From Dipetalonema caudispina (lineage: Eukaryota; Nematoda; Chromadorea; Rhabditida; Onchocercidae), in contig JABVXV010000170.1 of assembly GCA_013365325.1 (NCBI GenBank), positions 62,001-126,000 of the forward strand: 64,000 nt of DNA, given 5' to 3'. The stretch's first letter is position 1. Every line of letters begins with the position of its first letter. The position numbers and the translations under genes were made by a program. A model generated the notes under the pieces. It had not been told where the DNA came from and did no database searches. It saw nothing but the letters and a program-made list of their open reading frames with translations. Below are positions 14,457 through 29,100 of this stretch, piece by piece.

Positions 14457-15510
14457 ATGGAACCAAGAAATGAAGATTGCTTGGAATTGCACAAAGCAAG
14501 CAAGATCATTTCCAGGCTTGTTCTACTCTACTGTTATTTACCTATCATCAATTTTGAATATGCCATATTTAATATTATGGAGATTGAATTAAGAGCAATT
14601 AACCTTCCTCTTCCTATCGAGATTAGAATTTTGATGGAATACTTGAAGTACCCAATTAATTCAATTGTCATATTTCAAGATTTCTTTTTTTTGTTTTGCT
14701 GATAAGACGTAATCGATCCTAAAACGTTAACTCCTGACAAGTGGAAATTTATTTTCAATCATCCATCAAAGTTACGAGTTTGTGCCTTCCGTTCATTTAT
14801 GCCACTTAAAATGCGCACAAAATCAATTTGAAGATCGGACAAAACTTTTTCGACCTTCTCAAGTTATAGAACCAAGTAAAAGGGTTGTTTCTTGAATTTC
14901 AAAACATGACAGTTTATAAAATTTATTTTCTCAAAAGGCCAACGAACGTTTTGAAATGTGTCTTAGGTGCTGATTGTAATATTCCTGTAGCCTCTCTCAT
15001 GACTATCTTTTATTTGACGTCTCTCACATAGGTGAAATTTTTTAAGAATTCATATGTAGATCATGGTATACTGAAACATTAATCAAACCTAAAACCTCGC
15101 AAAATTGCAAAACCATAATCAAATAACAATCAAAAAGCAAAGATATAAGACAAGAATATTAACATTAAGACAAAGCATCACCAGAACAATAAGATGAACA
15201 GAATTCCCTGATTCCAAAACCTGAAATTAAGAAAACACCACAAGCAGTTCAAGTTCAGGCCGAGCTTTTCAGTTTTTTTTTTAAACCACTTGCTGAGATA
15301 CCGAAGAATAAGTGCCGAGATCACGAGAAAAGCAACATGAAAGATATCCATGCTACACGGAAAAATAGCTTTCCAATGAGAATGAGCCATTCCCCTACAC
15401 AAGACTGCTGTAGTAAACTTCTTGATAATCTTGAAATTCTCCCTAAAAAAAGCGATGCACAGTGACATATCGCTTTAGAATTGAGAAAGGAAACACGAAT
15501 ACGGCTGTAA
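14457..15510. other. Convergent 3' region between STUM and isy-1
   Basis: Both neighbours end here, so most of it should be 3' UTR. The part at about 15170-15480 is less AT-rich than the rest and is open in more than one minus-strand frame, including a 96-residue hydrophobic reading. I could not build a supported gene from it. Confidence 0.4.
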
Positions 15511-17302
15511 CTATGAGCTCGATGAGCTTCCAACATATCTCTCAAAAAGTTGTGCTTTCTTCCTTTCCAAAATCAGATTCTCGATTTCTTTTTGTGATGG
15601 TACAACAACATGTTGAATAAATGTTTTCTTCCCGTCATCACCTATCAGTACAGATTGCTTCGTGCCGATGTCTTCTTCGTCAGAGTCCTGTAAAGGTTAG
15701 CCAATAGCACACAAGTCAAAACAGAAAATGGCAAATTTAAGCATGGAATTTCAAATTATATTAGGAACAAAGTTAAATTGGAATGATTGCGTATAACGGG
15801 TGCTAGTACTTCAGTAATACTGAAAATAATGTAATATTAAGGTGGAATGATAATTCAGGGTACCGTAAGTCAAAAACAAGAATTTTAAATAAAAACATAT
15901 CACAGCAATGATGATAAACCTAACAATTTGAGAAAATAATGTCAAATAATCCATACGATTTCCTTTATGCATGGATAACTTACATCATCAATTTTGTATA
16001 TGTCGATATCTTCTTCGAATGCCTTCTTTGCTTTCAATGCATCTTTATTTTCTTCCCAATCCTAAAAAATTTTTTGTAAAATTCTGCATGCTCCATACTA
16101 AATGTGCGCCAAAGAAACCTAATCGCGAAAAAAAAAAAAAAAAAAAAAAAAAAAATAGAAAAATCTCAAACCTTTTCGATTTGTAAACGAGCTTTGATTT
16201 CAGCATCCATTTCCAGCGGTACTAATAAACCATCATCATCATCCATATAACCATAATAATCTGCATCCAAAAATTTGATCAATTCCATACGATTTTTTCG
16301 CGACTCATCAATTCCAATTTTTTCGAAAAGTTCTCGAACACCGGGTAAATCTTTCGCAGCTCCAAAGTATTTGTAACCTTTACTACCGGCCACTTCACGT
16401 CCTTCTCGATCCAATTCTCTAGGCGCTACCTTCCTACAAAATTAGCAGCAAATTGGCATGTAATCATGTTACTTCTGAACAAAATAACTAATGAAAAAAT
16501 TCCATTTTAAATATTTGTTTTTACAAAAATATATTTCAGACACATATATATACCTATAATCCTGGCCGCCGAGTTCTTTTATTCTTGTTTCCCAGGCATA
16601 CTTCACTCGTAGCAATTTGTTTATTTCATCATTCAAATCTCGAATTTTAAATTCACCCAAGCCGGGATTTTGTATCAACGCTATTTTCTTGGCAATTTCC
16701 ATCGTTACTTGCTTTCTATATCTTTCTGCATCATCTATAAAACAGATAAAAATAAGATTACGAAATACAAATTTTGCTTCTCTCAACAAATCGAACCTAT
16801 TATTCCAAATTGTACTTACTTAGCGTGTTACACTCGTTCACATCATTTGGTCGTTTTGCAACTGGACCTTTTTCTTCCTCTTCCTTCATCCGCCGCCATC
16901 GGGCCAAAGCAGTCATCGCTTTCTCTGCATTTCGAGCCTTAAGTACATTTGCATTAGCCGGTAACTAACTTAAAAGACGAACAACTTCTGTATGATGAAT
17001 AGATGGATATTTATATTTGCTCACTTTTGTTTTTCTTGAACACATTCAATGATGATTCTTTTCAGAAAGAAGATGGCATTTTGAGATAACACAGCACATT
17101 TATGGAGATGCAAAAAATGCTAAGCGACAAAATGGTGATGAATCAATGTAATAGGAAAGTATTAAAATACCATAATACTTATCCACCACGAAATTAAAAG
17201 TATCCGATATGAAGATGGTGTAATGTAAACATTACGCAAAACAATATTTAAAACAGAAATGCTAAAAGTATAATTAAAGCTCTGCAATAGAATACTTACC
17301 AT
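15511..17302 (-). CDS. isy-1: Pre-mRNA-splicing factor ISY1
   Basis: Six coding exons: 17302-17300 (the ATG only), 16937-16820, 16734-16554, 16433-16172, 16061-15984, 15687-15511; 819 nt, 272 aa. The protein follows ISY1 along its length: ARNAEKAMTALARW at the start, then LGEFKIRDLNDEINKLLR, then GYKYFGAAKDLPGVRELFE, an acidic middle and VVVPSQKEIENLILERKKA near the end. ISY1 is a component of the catalytic spliceosome (NTC-associated) in the nucleus. Exon 2 has no in-frame ATG before a stop, and the only good start is an ATG directly followed by GTAAGT at 17300. A TTTTCAG acceptor at 17333-17339 gives a 30-base leader, as expected for trans-splicing. Length is close to the human protein. Confidence 0.95.
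16128..16155. repeat. Poly-A tract in an isy-1 intron
   Basis: A run of 28 A on the plus strand, within the intron between isy-1 exons 4 and 5. Long homopolymers like this recur across the window, for example 29 A at 51809-51837. Confidence 0.9.
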
Positions 17303-17332
17303 TATAAAATAATAAGATAATCCAAATGCAAC
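17303..17332 (-). promoter_or_regulatory. isy-1: isy-1 leader and probable spliced-leader acceptor
   Basis: The minus strand reads TTTTCAG then a 30-base AT-rich leader up to the lone ATG. In nematodes such a short leader behind a strong acceptor usually marks trans-splicing of a spliced leader. This is inferred from sequence only. Confidence 0.55.
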
Positions 17333-18325
17333 CTGAAAAGCATTTATTAAATGAACATCTTCTCAAAAACATTTGTCTATTGAAACAAGTATAATTTAAG
17401 CATTGATGGGAGCAGTTAAATAGACTCACTTTCATTTACCAAGTCTACCGCTTACAGTAAGCCCATACCACATATCTTTAACACTACCATTAAATCGACC
17501 AAATGTCACAAATTATATTTTAAACTACTTTAATCAAAGCAAGCTCCAGAGTACTTTTAATCAAAACATAAAACTACTTTTATGTAGTACTTTAATCAAA
17601 ACAAGCTCCAGAGCAACAGGCATAATTCATCTTCAGCAACATTAAAAATCGACCGACAACGACGATCCATCAACAGCAGCGTCAACTCAGAAAAAGGATG
17701 AAAACTTCCGAGGAAAATATTAATCGAACTCATTCATCACTGTCTACCACGAATCTATATAACAGCTATTTCAAAAGTTTTTCAACTCATTTGAACAAGT
17801 GAAGTATACAGGGATGAAATTTTATGCAAATACATGTAGTTAAAACATGAATTCATTGCAAAACAATGCAATCAGTTGAAATAAAAACAGCACAAAATTT
17901 AAAGAATCAATTTTTAAACATAAAAATAACAATGATGATATTAATTCAAAATCTTCGGAAAACTTCAGACATCCTCTAGATAAAGAATCAGACCTAATCT
18001 GCCTCTTTATAGATATAAAAATAATCACATTCACTGATTTTAATATTATCTGTCAATTTCAAAACTCGTTATACCTACTTATTTTATTATTTATCCTTCA
18101 AGAGCACATAAATCAAAAATGATTTTAAAATGATAACAAAGAATTAATATGCGACAGATCATTCACCACCTTTGGAATACGAAATCCAAAACTGTATCTG
18201 AGATGAAAAGCTAATCGCTAATCGTTACTCCTAAACGATTTCGTAGAACCGAGATGTAAAGAAACACACTGGTAACAAAACAATAACAGAGTGAATGTAC
18301 AACAATCCTCTACAATTCTTTTAGG
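17333..18325. other. Gap between lin-53 and isy-1, with a short direct repeat
   Basis: About 1 kb separates the lin-53 stop from the isy-1 leader on the same strand. It holds a 26-bp direct repeat with one mismatch (17526-17551 and 17588-17613, core AAGCTCCAGAG). No exon was found. TTTATT motifs near 18085 could be the lin-53 polyadenylation signal read on the minus strand. Confidence 0.5.
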
Positions 18326-21090
<2,765 letters not shown>

Positions 21091-21122
21091 TTATTCACAC
21101 CTCCGTGAAATCAACAAATGCT

Positions 21123-22842
21123 CTGAAACTTTCCTAACAACTTCATCACGTGATAATCAAACATCAAAACAGCGCTATGTTTGGTCTGAAATGTTTTATC
21201 ACAGAGAAGAAGGCAATAAATGCAGAGGGGAAAGGGAGTACAGGATTGCTAAATTAATAATTCGGCTTGCAAACACGGTAAGACATGCAAAAAAGGCGAA
21301 TAATAATCTAAAATAAACGAACGCGAATGTCCTATAAATTCTTTGTTATTAAACAACGAAGAATGCGTGAAGTGTAAAGGGTAAATAGGGTTGACAGAGA
21401 TCAGATCCATGGAAAAAATCTCTTATACGATGTTCGGATTTTGTTCACACCAAATATTTCTAGTCACGCTGTTTATTCTACATATCGTTTCTTTAACTGT
21501 ATTCTTCTCAGAAGCACAACAAAATAAGATATGATATGGGTTCCCATGAAATTTTACTCAGATACATGGCTTACTTAATGCCATAACACAGTTCGTTTTG
21601 TCACTGTTTGATTAATGACAAACAGCTTGTTATAAAGCATGCAGCAATATAATCCGGAAACTCTCAGCCAAATCATGACATTTTTCTTTAGTAGTTGAAT
21701 AAAATGGATGGACCACTAGAAATAATTACGAGATTTTCCAAACCAATGCCTAGTAAATAGAATCAATGGTGTATCAAACATATGATCACGTTTCACCACG
21801 AAATAAATGGAACGTGATGAAACGGATAGAATTGTTTATAGCCAAATGCTGAGACGAGCACATACTAAACGGATTATTATGCAAAAAATAACTATGGAAA
21901 AACATTCAGACTTGTGCGAAAAAAAAAACTAACCATGAAAATGGTTGTGTAGAAGTAAACATAACTATAAGAAAACAAATAGGATTAAAAAAAGTTACAA
22001 ATTCAATCCATTTCTGAATATTTATAACATCATTACGAATCCTTTAGCAAGCTAAAATGACATCAAATTGAGACATTGACTGTCATTACCGCAACCTTAA
22101 CAGTGCACGACAGTCATGTTGCGAAAGAATTTAATGGATCTTACATATACACAGGTCAAAATTTTGCACGCGATTAAGCAACGTAAAACACTATTGGATA
22201 AGGCTATAACCATATCGAACTACCCACCAAGCATCCCAACCCCGCACCACCCGACTCCCGATGTAAACCAGTCCCGCCAAAAGAGAAGAATCTTTTTCGA
22301 AAACACTAAAATTCGTGCAATCAATAAATGCGGTTAGGGAGCGATATGAGGCCGTTGTGAAATTCCAACATCTCATGCTAAAAATCAAATAGTTAAAAAA
22401 TATCGGCTTATGAAGTGATTATAAAGAGAGGTTTTCATTGATTTTACACATACTCTGAAGTAGAAAAATACTTTGATAGGTCTGTTTGAATGCCCTGCAA
22501 ATACAACTTTGGTTTTTACCACTCGAGATAATCACTTCTTGTATTACTTATCCGATCAATATCCCACTAATTAGATTGTATTTACATGATGATATTCATA
22601 ACTGATAAAATGCTTATTTATTTAATACTTTTTCTTTCTGTTTATTCTACGAGGAAATTAATAGATAAGTCAAATTAATTATCCAAATTTTAAGCAATTA
22701 CTTCGAGAAAATTATGTCTTCAACTTTGTGTGGTTAATTATTAGACTATTAAATGTGAGTAATTGGCAGTTTTAAGACAAATTTATTCATTCAAGAAAGA
22801 TCAATTATACTAAACAACATAGAGCTTATTTGATCAAAATTG
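21123..22842. other. Region upstream of lin-53
   Basis: This holds the presumed lin-53 promoter and the 3' end of the small gene to the right. A C-rich patch at about 22227-22282 stands out and contains TCCCGCCAAAA, an E2F-like site. Open frames of about 65-75 codons on both strands (22116-22388) overlap each other and have no support. Confidence 0.45.
22272..22282 (+). promoter_or_regulatory. E2F-like site upstream of lin-53
   Basis: The sequence TCCCGCCAAAA fits the E2F consensus core. It lies about 1.2 kb upstream of the lin-53 start, in a C-rich patch of an otherwise AT-rich gap. LIN-53 works with Rb/E2F proteins, but regulation by this site is only a suggestion, since single motif matches are common. 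Confidence 0.25.
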
Positions 22843-23991
22843 CTATACATAAATTTTCTTCAATACCATATCACAGTTCTGGAGCAAGACATTACAGTAA
22901 CGTGCGGGTATCGTATTAACGAGCAACGTTTGAGTGTACAGATGTTTCACGTAATGATGCAACATTGCTTCATTACTTGATAATTTTAATGCCAGATAAT
23001 GATCTTGAATTACTCGACTGGTATGATGAATACCCTGAAAATTTGAAACGAAATGTATAAACTTATGAAAGATTCTTAAGGTAGTAAAATCAATTTTGTT
23101 TAATAAAGTAATTAGTTATTTGGGAATTTCTTAGAGTTTTCATTCTCAATTTTGATTCAGTCAAATTAACTGCTATTCTAAAAATATCCTGTTTGCATGA
23201 ATTCGGAATATTTCTTAGCCTTTTACCATTTCTAACTTAATCGATTCCATGCAAAATTGCATTTGAAAAGTTATTCTAACAATTACAGTAATCAACAATT
23301 ACAGTAGTGAACGGTGTACTCCAAGCTCAAACTCTAACACTGGATATTGTAATTCTATTCCTTTTCCTGTTTAATCAATCGTCCATTTAGAACACAATAT
23401 TACTCCCTAGCTGTATGGTGATTTGTGAGATCGTGAAAATAATTCCAGGTCAGGGGTCAAATTTTACATTCAACCTTTGCAAGAAAACGGCGTTTCAAAG
23501 CCCTTTTGCATAGAGTTTCTTTTTTTTTTTTTTTTTCAAAGAGCAACAACATTTTCAATGATCACAATAGCAATTGGAAAAATTTCTTAAATCTACGTTA
23601 ATCAGCATCATAACTTTACAGATTACGTAGTAAATTTATGTTTAATCCAATTATGTGTAAATCAGAAGGACAAACTTAATTTTACATATAAAACGTACTA
23701 CTATTCCTCTGTGTTAATAAATTTCAAGTCGTAAATGAATTACCAAAAACAGTTGAAATAGCAAGCAGTTTGTACCTATCATAGGTGTCTAATATTTTCA
23801 AAATGTATTATCGATTGATTGGTTTCATATTTGCAAAAGAATTACTGATCGATTTTTTCAGATGATTATCAAACATTAACACTGGAAAGATTTGTAAATG
23901 ATGATTACGATACGTTCGTAAAATATTCGCTGTTTGCATAACTAACTTGCTCAAAAACCATTCTAGGCTGCAATTTTTGATAATTATCCAT
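22843..23991 (-). CDS. Small two-exon gene of unknown function
   Basis: Not recognised. Exon 1 is 23991-23947 (MDNYQKLQPRMVFEQ, donor GTTAGT). Exon 2 is 23034-22843, behind a TTTTCAG acceptor. Both are phase 0, giving 78 aa ending at TAG. A TTTCAG acceptor 24 bases before the ATG (leader from 24015) fits trans-splicing. Exon 2 has balanced codon use for this genome, and its start (GIHHTSRVIQDHYLALKL) looks like an amphipathic helix, followed by a His/Tyr/Leu-rich part with Cys residues. The size and helical look resemble small coiled-coil adaptor proteins, but no family can be named. It lies on the same strand as the M1 peptidase, 2.2 kb downstream of it. Confidence 0.5.
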
Positions 23992-24015
23992 AATCAGTTG
24001 TTTCATTCAGTTTCA

Positions 24016-26197
24016 CTGAAAATATTTGAGTTAGGTTGAATGTAAATTAAAAATAACAAATAAGAAATATGTTTACATACAGATAATTTGATGTTATTTC
24101 ACCCGAAATTATTTTATTGCGAGAAAATTCTGTACAAAATTTATTGTGAAAAAATGTGAAAAAAAAAAGAACGAAAAGAAAAGGGGAAGTACTAAGATTA
24201 CAACAGAATATTAGGAAATTACATAATCAAGCGTCAAATATTTTCATAATGACTAAAAAAAGGCAAATTTTATAATTTTATATCGCAACAAATGAAGCAG
24301 TAAAAACTCGGGATTATCTCGACGAATTCAGAAGTACCCAGAAGTTGTTCAACGATTCGATGCGATAACTCCAGCAACGGCGTAACGAATTTAAATCAAA
24401 ACTTATCAAAGAGGAAAAAACAATTGAAAAATAAGAGGTCTATCAAATTTCTGCAAATGATACTAGCCATCATCGGACGAAAACTGATAATAGCATTTTT
24501 AGGGACAGAAATTTTGAATAAAATTAATGCATTTGCAATTGAATCATTTCCAATTAGCGAATTTCCATTTGGCGAAGGTGTGATGAAAATTTTCAGTTAA
24601 TTTATTGGAAACTTTAAAAACAGACGTGAAGAAGAATTATGTTACGTTTTTGGTTCCACAAATTTTAATTTGAATTTGATAAGTTTTGTCAGCGAAAAAG
24701 ATCAAGAGTTCTAGTTGGTCACTGACAAACAGATTTTGTTCAAATTAATTCGAAAATTTATGTTTTAAACAATTATTTTTGCATAGGAATATTTCGGAAA
24801 ATCCGAAAAAATTCCAAAGACTTCTATAATTCCGAAATTCTATCAATTTACCATTAACTGTTAAGGTTTAAGGTTTCTTCAGGCTACTGAAGGATTCTAT
24901 TTTTTCATTGATTCACTCTCAATTTTCTTTTCTTTTTAACTTTTAGCCACTATTATTGGAATTTCAACATATATCCATATATGAATTGCAATTTGACCTC
25001 TCAAATCACTTATTTCACTAATCATTTGAATAGCGAAAGTTGAAATTTAAGTGCCTTTTATTTGGAGATGTTCTCAAATAAAGTTGAAATTTATGCAAAA
25101 ATTGAATTACTTATAATTTAATGGCCAAAAAAAAAAAAAAAAATATGACAAAATGTTTCTGTACCAAATAAATAATGTTTATAAGCAAAAAATATGTATG
25201 GTTATAATAAAAGCATGATATTTATACAACGAAAGAAGATAAAATCTCATAAGTGATAAGAAATGTGAGAAGATATCAATTTTACCAAATGATAACCTTT
25301 GATAACAAATGATAACGTTAAACATTTGCTTCTTTTCCTTCATTTTTCACGAGTTTATTTTATTCATACTATCAAGCACTTAAAGTATTTTAGAATTATT
25401 TATCAACCTCAAATTGTTACCCTTTTAAAGCATTCAAATATGTAAACAATAAATGATAAAATTTTAGGATTAAAAATCAAAAAAAATTTTTTATTTGTGA
25501 GAAATCAAAAAATATTCATGCATCATCGAACCAAATATGTTTATTAAACTTTTTGGTAAACATATCGGTTGGCAGATGAAGTATAAACAAGTATTTAATA
25601 AATTATTTATTAATTCATATGAAACGATACTCGAAGAATGTAAAACAAGGATAAAAGAGATAAATGTCCGGTTACCAATAAGCAAAAATAAATATTATTA
25701 CAATATTGGAAGACTAAAACATATCATTCTTTTACTACTTACCATTTATCACTTATCACTACACCCATCAATTTGTGGCAAAATTGATTCAAATGAATGA
25801 AATAGTAAAGTGATTCATTATCAGTTAATTTTAGATTGGCTAAATTTTCATTCTCTTTCCTAAGAATTATTTAAAAAACCTATGATTTTCTAACTTTTCA
25901 GATTATTACTCTAAGAACCCTTTTTTTTTTTTTTTTTGAAATCCAAACCAAATTTGAGGTTATTGTTTTCCAATTATTAACTTATAAAATGAAATCAGAT
26001 CAATATAAATTTAAGCATTCAATTGATTTACCTAATTGGGATAAATTAGTTGTTAGCATTAATCACTTCGATGTTAATGAAATGATAACGAATATTTAGT
26101 CCTTTGAACCCTAAATACTAACGTAGGATCAGCTATCGTACAATTTTGTTGTTTTTATAAAGGCGTTAGAATTTGATATACATATTGAAAGAATTTT
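24016..26197. other. Gap between the M1 peptidase and the small gene
   Basis: AT-rich with several A/T homopolymers. An 87-codon plus-strand frame (25537-25800) is open but has AT-driven composition and no neighbouring splice or family support. Otherwise nothing was found. Confidence 0.45.
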
Positions 26198-29100
26198 TCA
26201 GGTCTGTACATATTTCGATATAAATTCGATAATTTCATCAGCGTATTTTGCATTCCAAATCATTCGCCTATTAATATCTGTTCGGATATGAGAAAGAATG
26301 GGCTTTAATTTCTTTATTAATGGTGCATATTTTTCCTCGAATATATCCAGCTGAAAATGAACTTTTTTTTTTTTTTTTTGCATTACCAATTGGAAAAACA
26401 ATAAGTTTTTAGATTTATTTTGGCAAAATTAAATTTTTAATTGATACATTTCAAATATTGCTTATTTTTAATTGTGATATATCACTAAGCTACCGATAAA
26501 TGTAACGGTACCATCAAGAATGATTCTATGAAAATTTAAAAAATCTTAATGGATTATAATTATATCATTCAAATAGTACCAAAAAAAAAAAGCGGAAAAA
26601 ATTAATTTTTTGCACAGTAATGTTTATCGAAAGTTATTTTCAGAGAATATTTGTTCCATTCAAAAATGCATGCAAGTCTTGCATGCATGACTTGTATGCA
26701 AACATTGCACTATACTTTCCTTTCTTTGATTTGCTTTAAATAACTGTAAAATTTACTAACTTTTTGTAAATCTTCATTTGTTCCATATCCTCTTGCCATT
26801 TGAAGTATGAAGAAAGGTCCATACTTTTCGTGTCTATAATTTTTAAATTTTCATTTTGATCATCGCCTTTATCAATTAACACACTTGTAATCAAAAGCGA
26901 AATGTAAAAATGGATAATGGAGACAAATAAAATTTACCTCTTAAAAAGTTCAGCAAAATTATTAAATATATGTTGCTCAACTGCTCCATTATCATAATTT
27001 TTTCTAAAAAGAAATGCTTTATTTAGTTTTTTTGGAAAGATAATTCGATAGTAAATTGAAAATGATGAATGGCAAAAAGTTGGGTTGAATTAATTAATCA
27101 ATGAATAATTTCCTAAATGAAAAGAAACGAAAGTATGCAATATTCTCATCAACTAAATCTAATAAACCTTGAGAGTTCGTATAATTTGGGTCGAAAATCT
27201 GTATCTTTCTCTTTTTCGATTAATACTTCTTTTACTAACCTGAAAAAAAAAGTGGACAAAATTCAGGGAAAGCATTATGGAAGTTTCAAATCTTTAAATG
27301 CTCTTTTTAAGCAAGAACTATTTCACTTCTAATAAGTTTATTAAAAGTTGAATTCATATTAAACCTGAAATTTAAAATTAAATTAAAGTTATTCAATTAT
27401 TTAGAAATATCTTTTAAATTATATATTACATTCACTTACACTTCGATGTAAGAATGATTAGAGCTGCTAGCAAGTGCGGAAAAAATCCTATCACGTTCAA
27501 CGTGATATTCTTCTGCATGAAATTTGTTGATCATAAATGTCAATTCTGCCTGATTACCATATTTGGTTGCTACCATATAAGCGGTATTACGCAAGCTTGC
27601 TTCTAAGCTTAAATACATATATATTTAAATTATTGAATTTTCTGCTGAAGCAAACAACAAAATGAACAAACATTTCTATGATATTAATTTATAATTTATT
27701 CAATCTTTTGATGTTATATTAGAATGGATAATATTAAAGTTGTTTTGTTCCATAATGTGATAATTGAACTTTCGTATGCAAATAAGTCATTAAACAATAG
27801 TTTGAAAGGATTCCTGATCAGGAAGATAAATGGATCGGATCCGGCAAAATAATTCATGCAAATATTTAATAAATCATTTTTTTTCTGCCTCAACAATTTT
27901 AGAAATGAATTCATTGAATGTTAGCGTCATTTTATCTTCTTTTCTATGATCAGATAGCAATTTCTTACCCTTCCATTTTCATTGTTTTAAATTTCAACTT
28001 ATCATATTTCACAATGTTATCTTACTCGTATAGAGGTAAATTGCTATGCTGATTATTATCTCTTAGCGACGAATCGAATTTCTAATCAATGTTGAATTTA
28101 ACGGTATCCACAAAGTAGAAAAACGATTGAAGAAGAAAATTGAACCATACGGAGAAATATTAAATGATTTTTTTGATTAAGTTAAATGATAACTTTAGAA
28201 CCATTCATCAAATATTCTGATTGGAAAAGTAAATAACAATTGTAAGTTCCATTTTACCTGTTGCAAGAGTTGCTAAGTATTTCCCGTGAACAATTTTTAT
28301 AAAGTTCCTTCAAGCGTGATCGGAATAACTGAATGCATCGTTGATATCCACTAGCACACATTTTTAGGTATATCAGCTCTCTTATAAATCTAAATTTAAA
28401 AAAAAAAAAACAAAGACTATATAGATTCTGGAGAAGAGAAACCATTTCACTCCTTTTTCCATCTGTCTTATCCTTCTTAACTCAATGTCACATTACCTAT
28501 CTATTTCAGAATATAAACAAATCGAGCTAATTTCATACTTTTACTAAATAATAATTCACTTTTCATATGAAAAGTAAAGATAGATGAAAGTAATCTTTTC
28601 AACATTATACATTTAAAGTTGAAGTAATATACTTACTCAAATTCCATATTGTGTGAAACATTTGAGTTAGTTTCAGCTTTAATGATTCGATCAAACGATG
28701 GCTCCATAAGAAACTGTACGTATTTCTGCAATTTCGAATAATTACGGCCAAATCAAAGGATTCCAATACGCTGCACCTCATCTGTCCCAACTTTCGGGAA
28801 TGGTCTGAAAGTGGTCGACGAGTGACAACTTGAATTTCACAACCAAGGTTGCAACAGTTCGAGTGTCATCCACCTATCAGACAATTCATAGCTAAACATT
28901 GATCCATTCAATTACTGAAAAATTAAATTCTTTAAAATTATAATTATAATTGAAAAAACTTTTTTCTTTTTTTTTTGAAAAATAAAAATTACATTGAAAA
29001 GTGATGCATTTGTATGACGATAAATGCGATATAGGATGGTTTCAAAACGAGTGAGAAAGGTAATAAATGGTACAACTTTTGTTTCATTCCTAAGAAAGAG

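Noticed and set aside
22116..22388. Open frames of 65-73 codons on both strands upstream of lin-53
   Set aside because: They overlap on opposite strands, have no splice context or recognisable motif, and lie in a likely promoter.
25537..25800. 87-codon plus-strand open frame
   Set aside because: Lys/Ile/Asn/Tyr-rich as expected from AT-rich DNA, with no flanking splice signals or family motif. Could be revisited if RNA evidence appears.
28730..28880. Open fragment in an M1 intron with CCNLGC, recalling an insulin A chain
   Set aside because: A stop lies directly upstream, there is no B-chain or signal peptide, and the M1 exon behind it splices cleanly at 28725.
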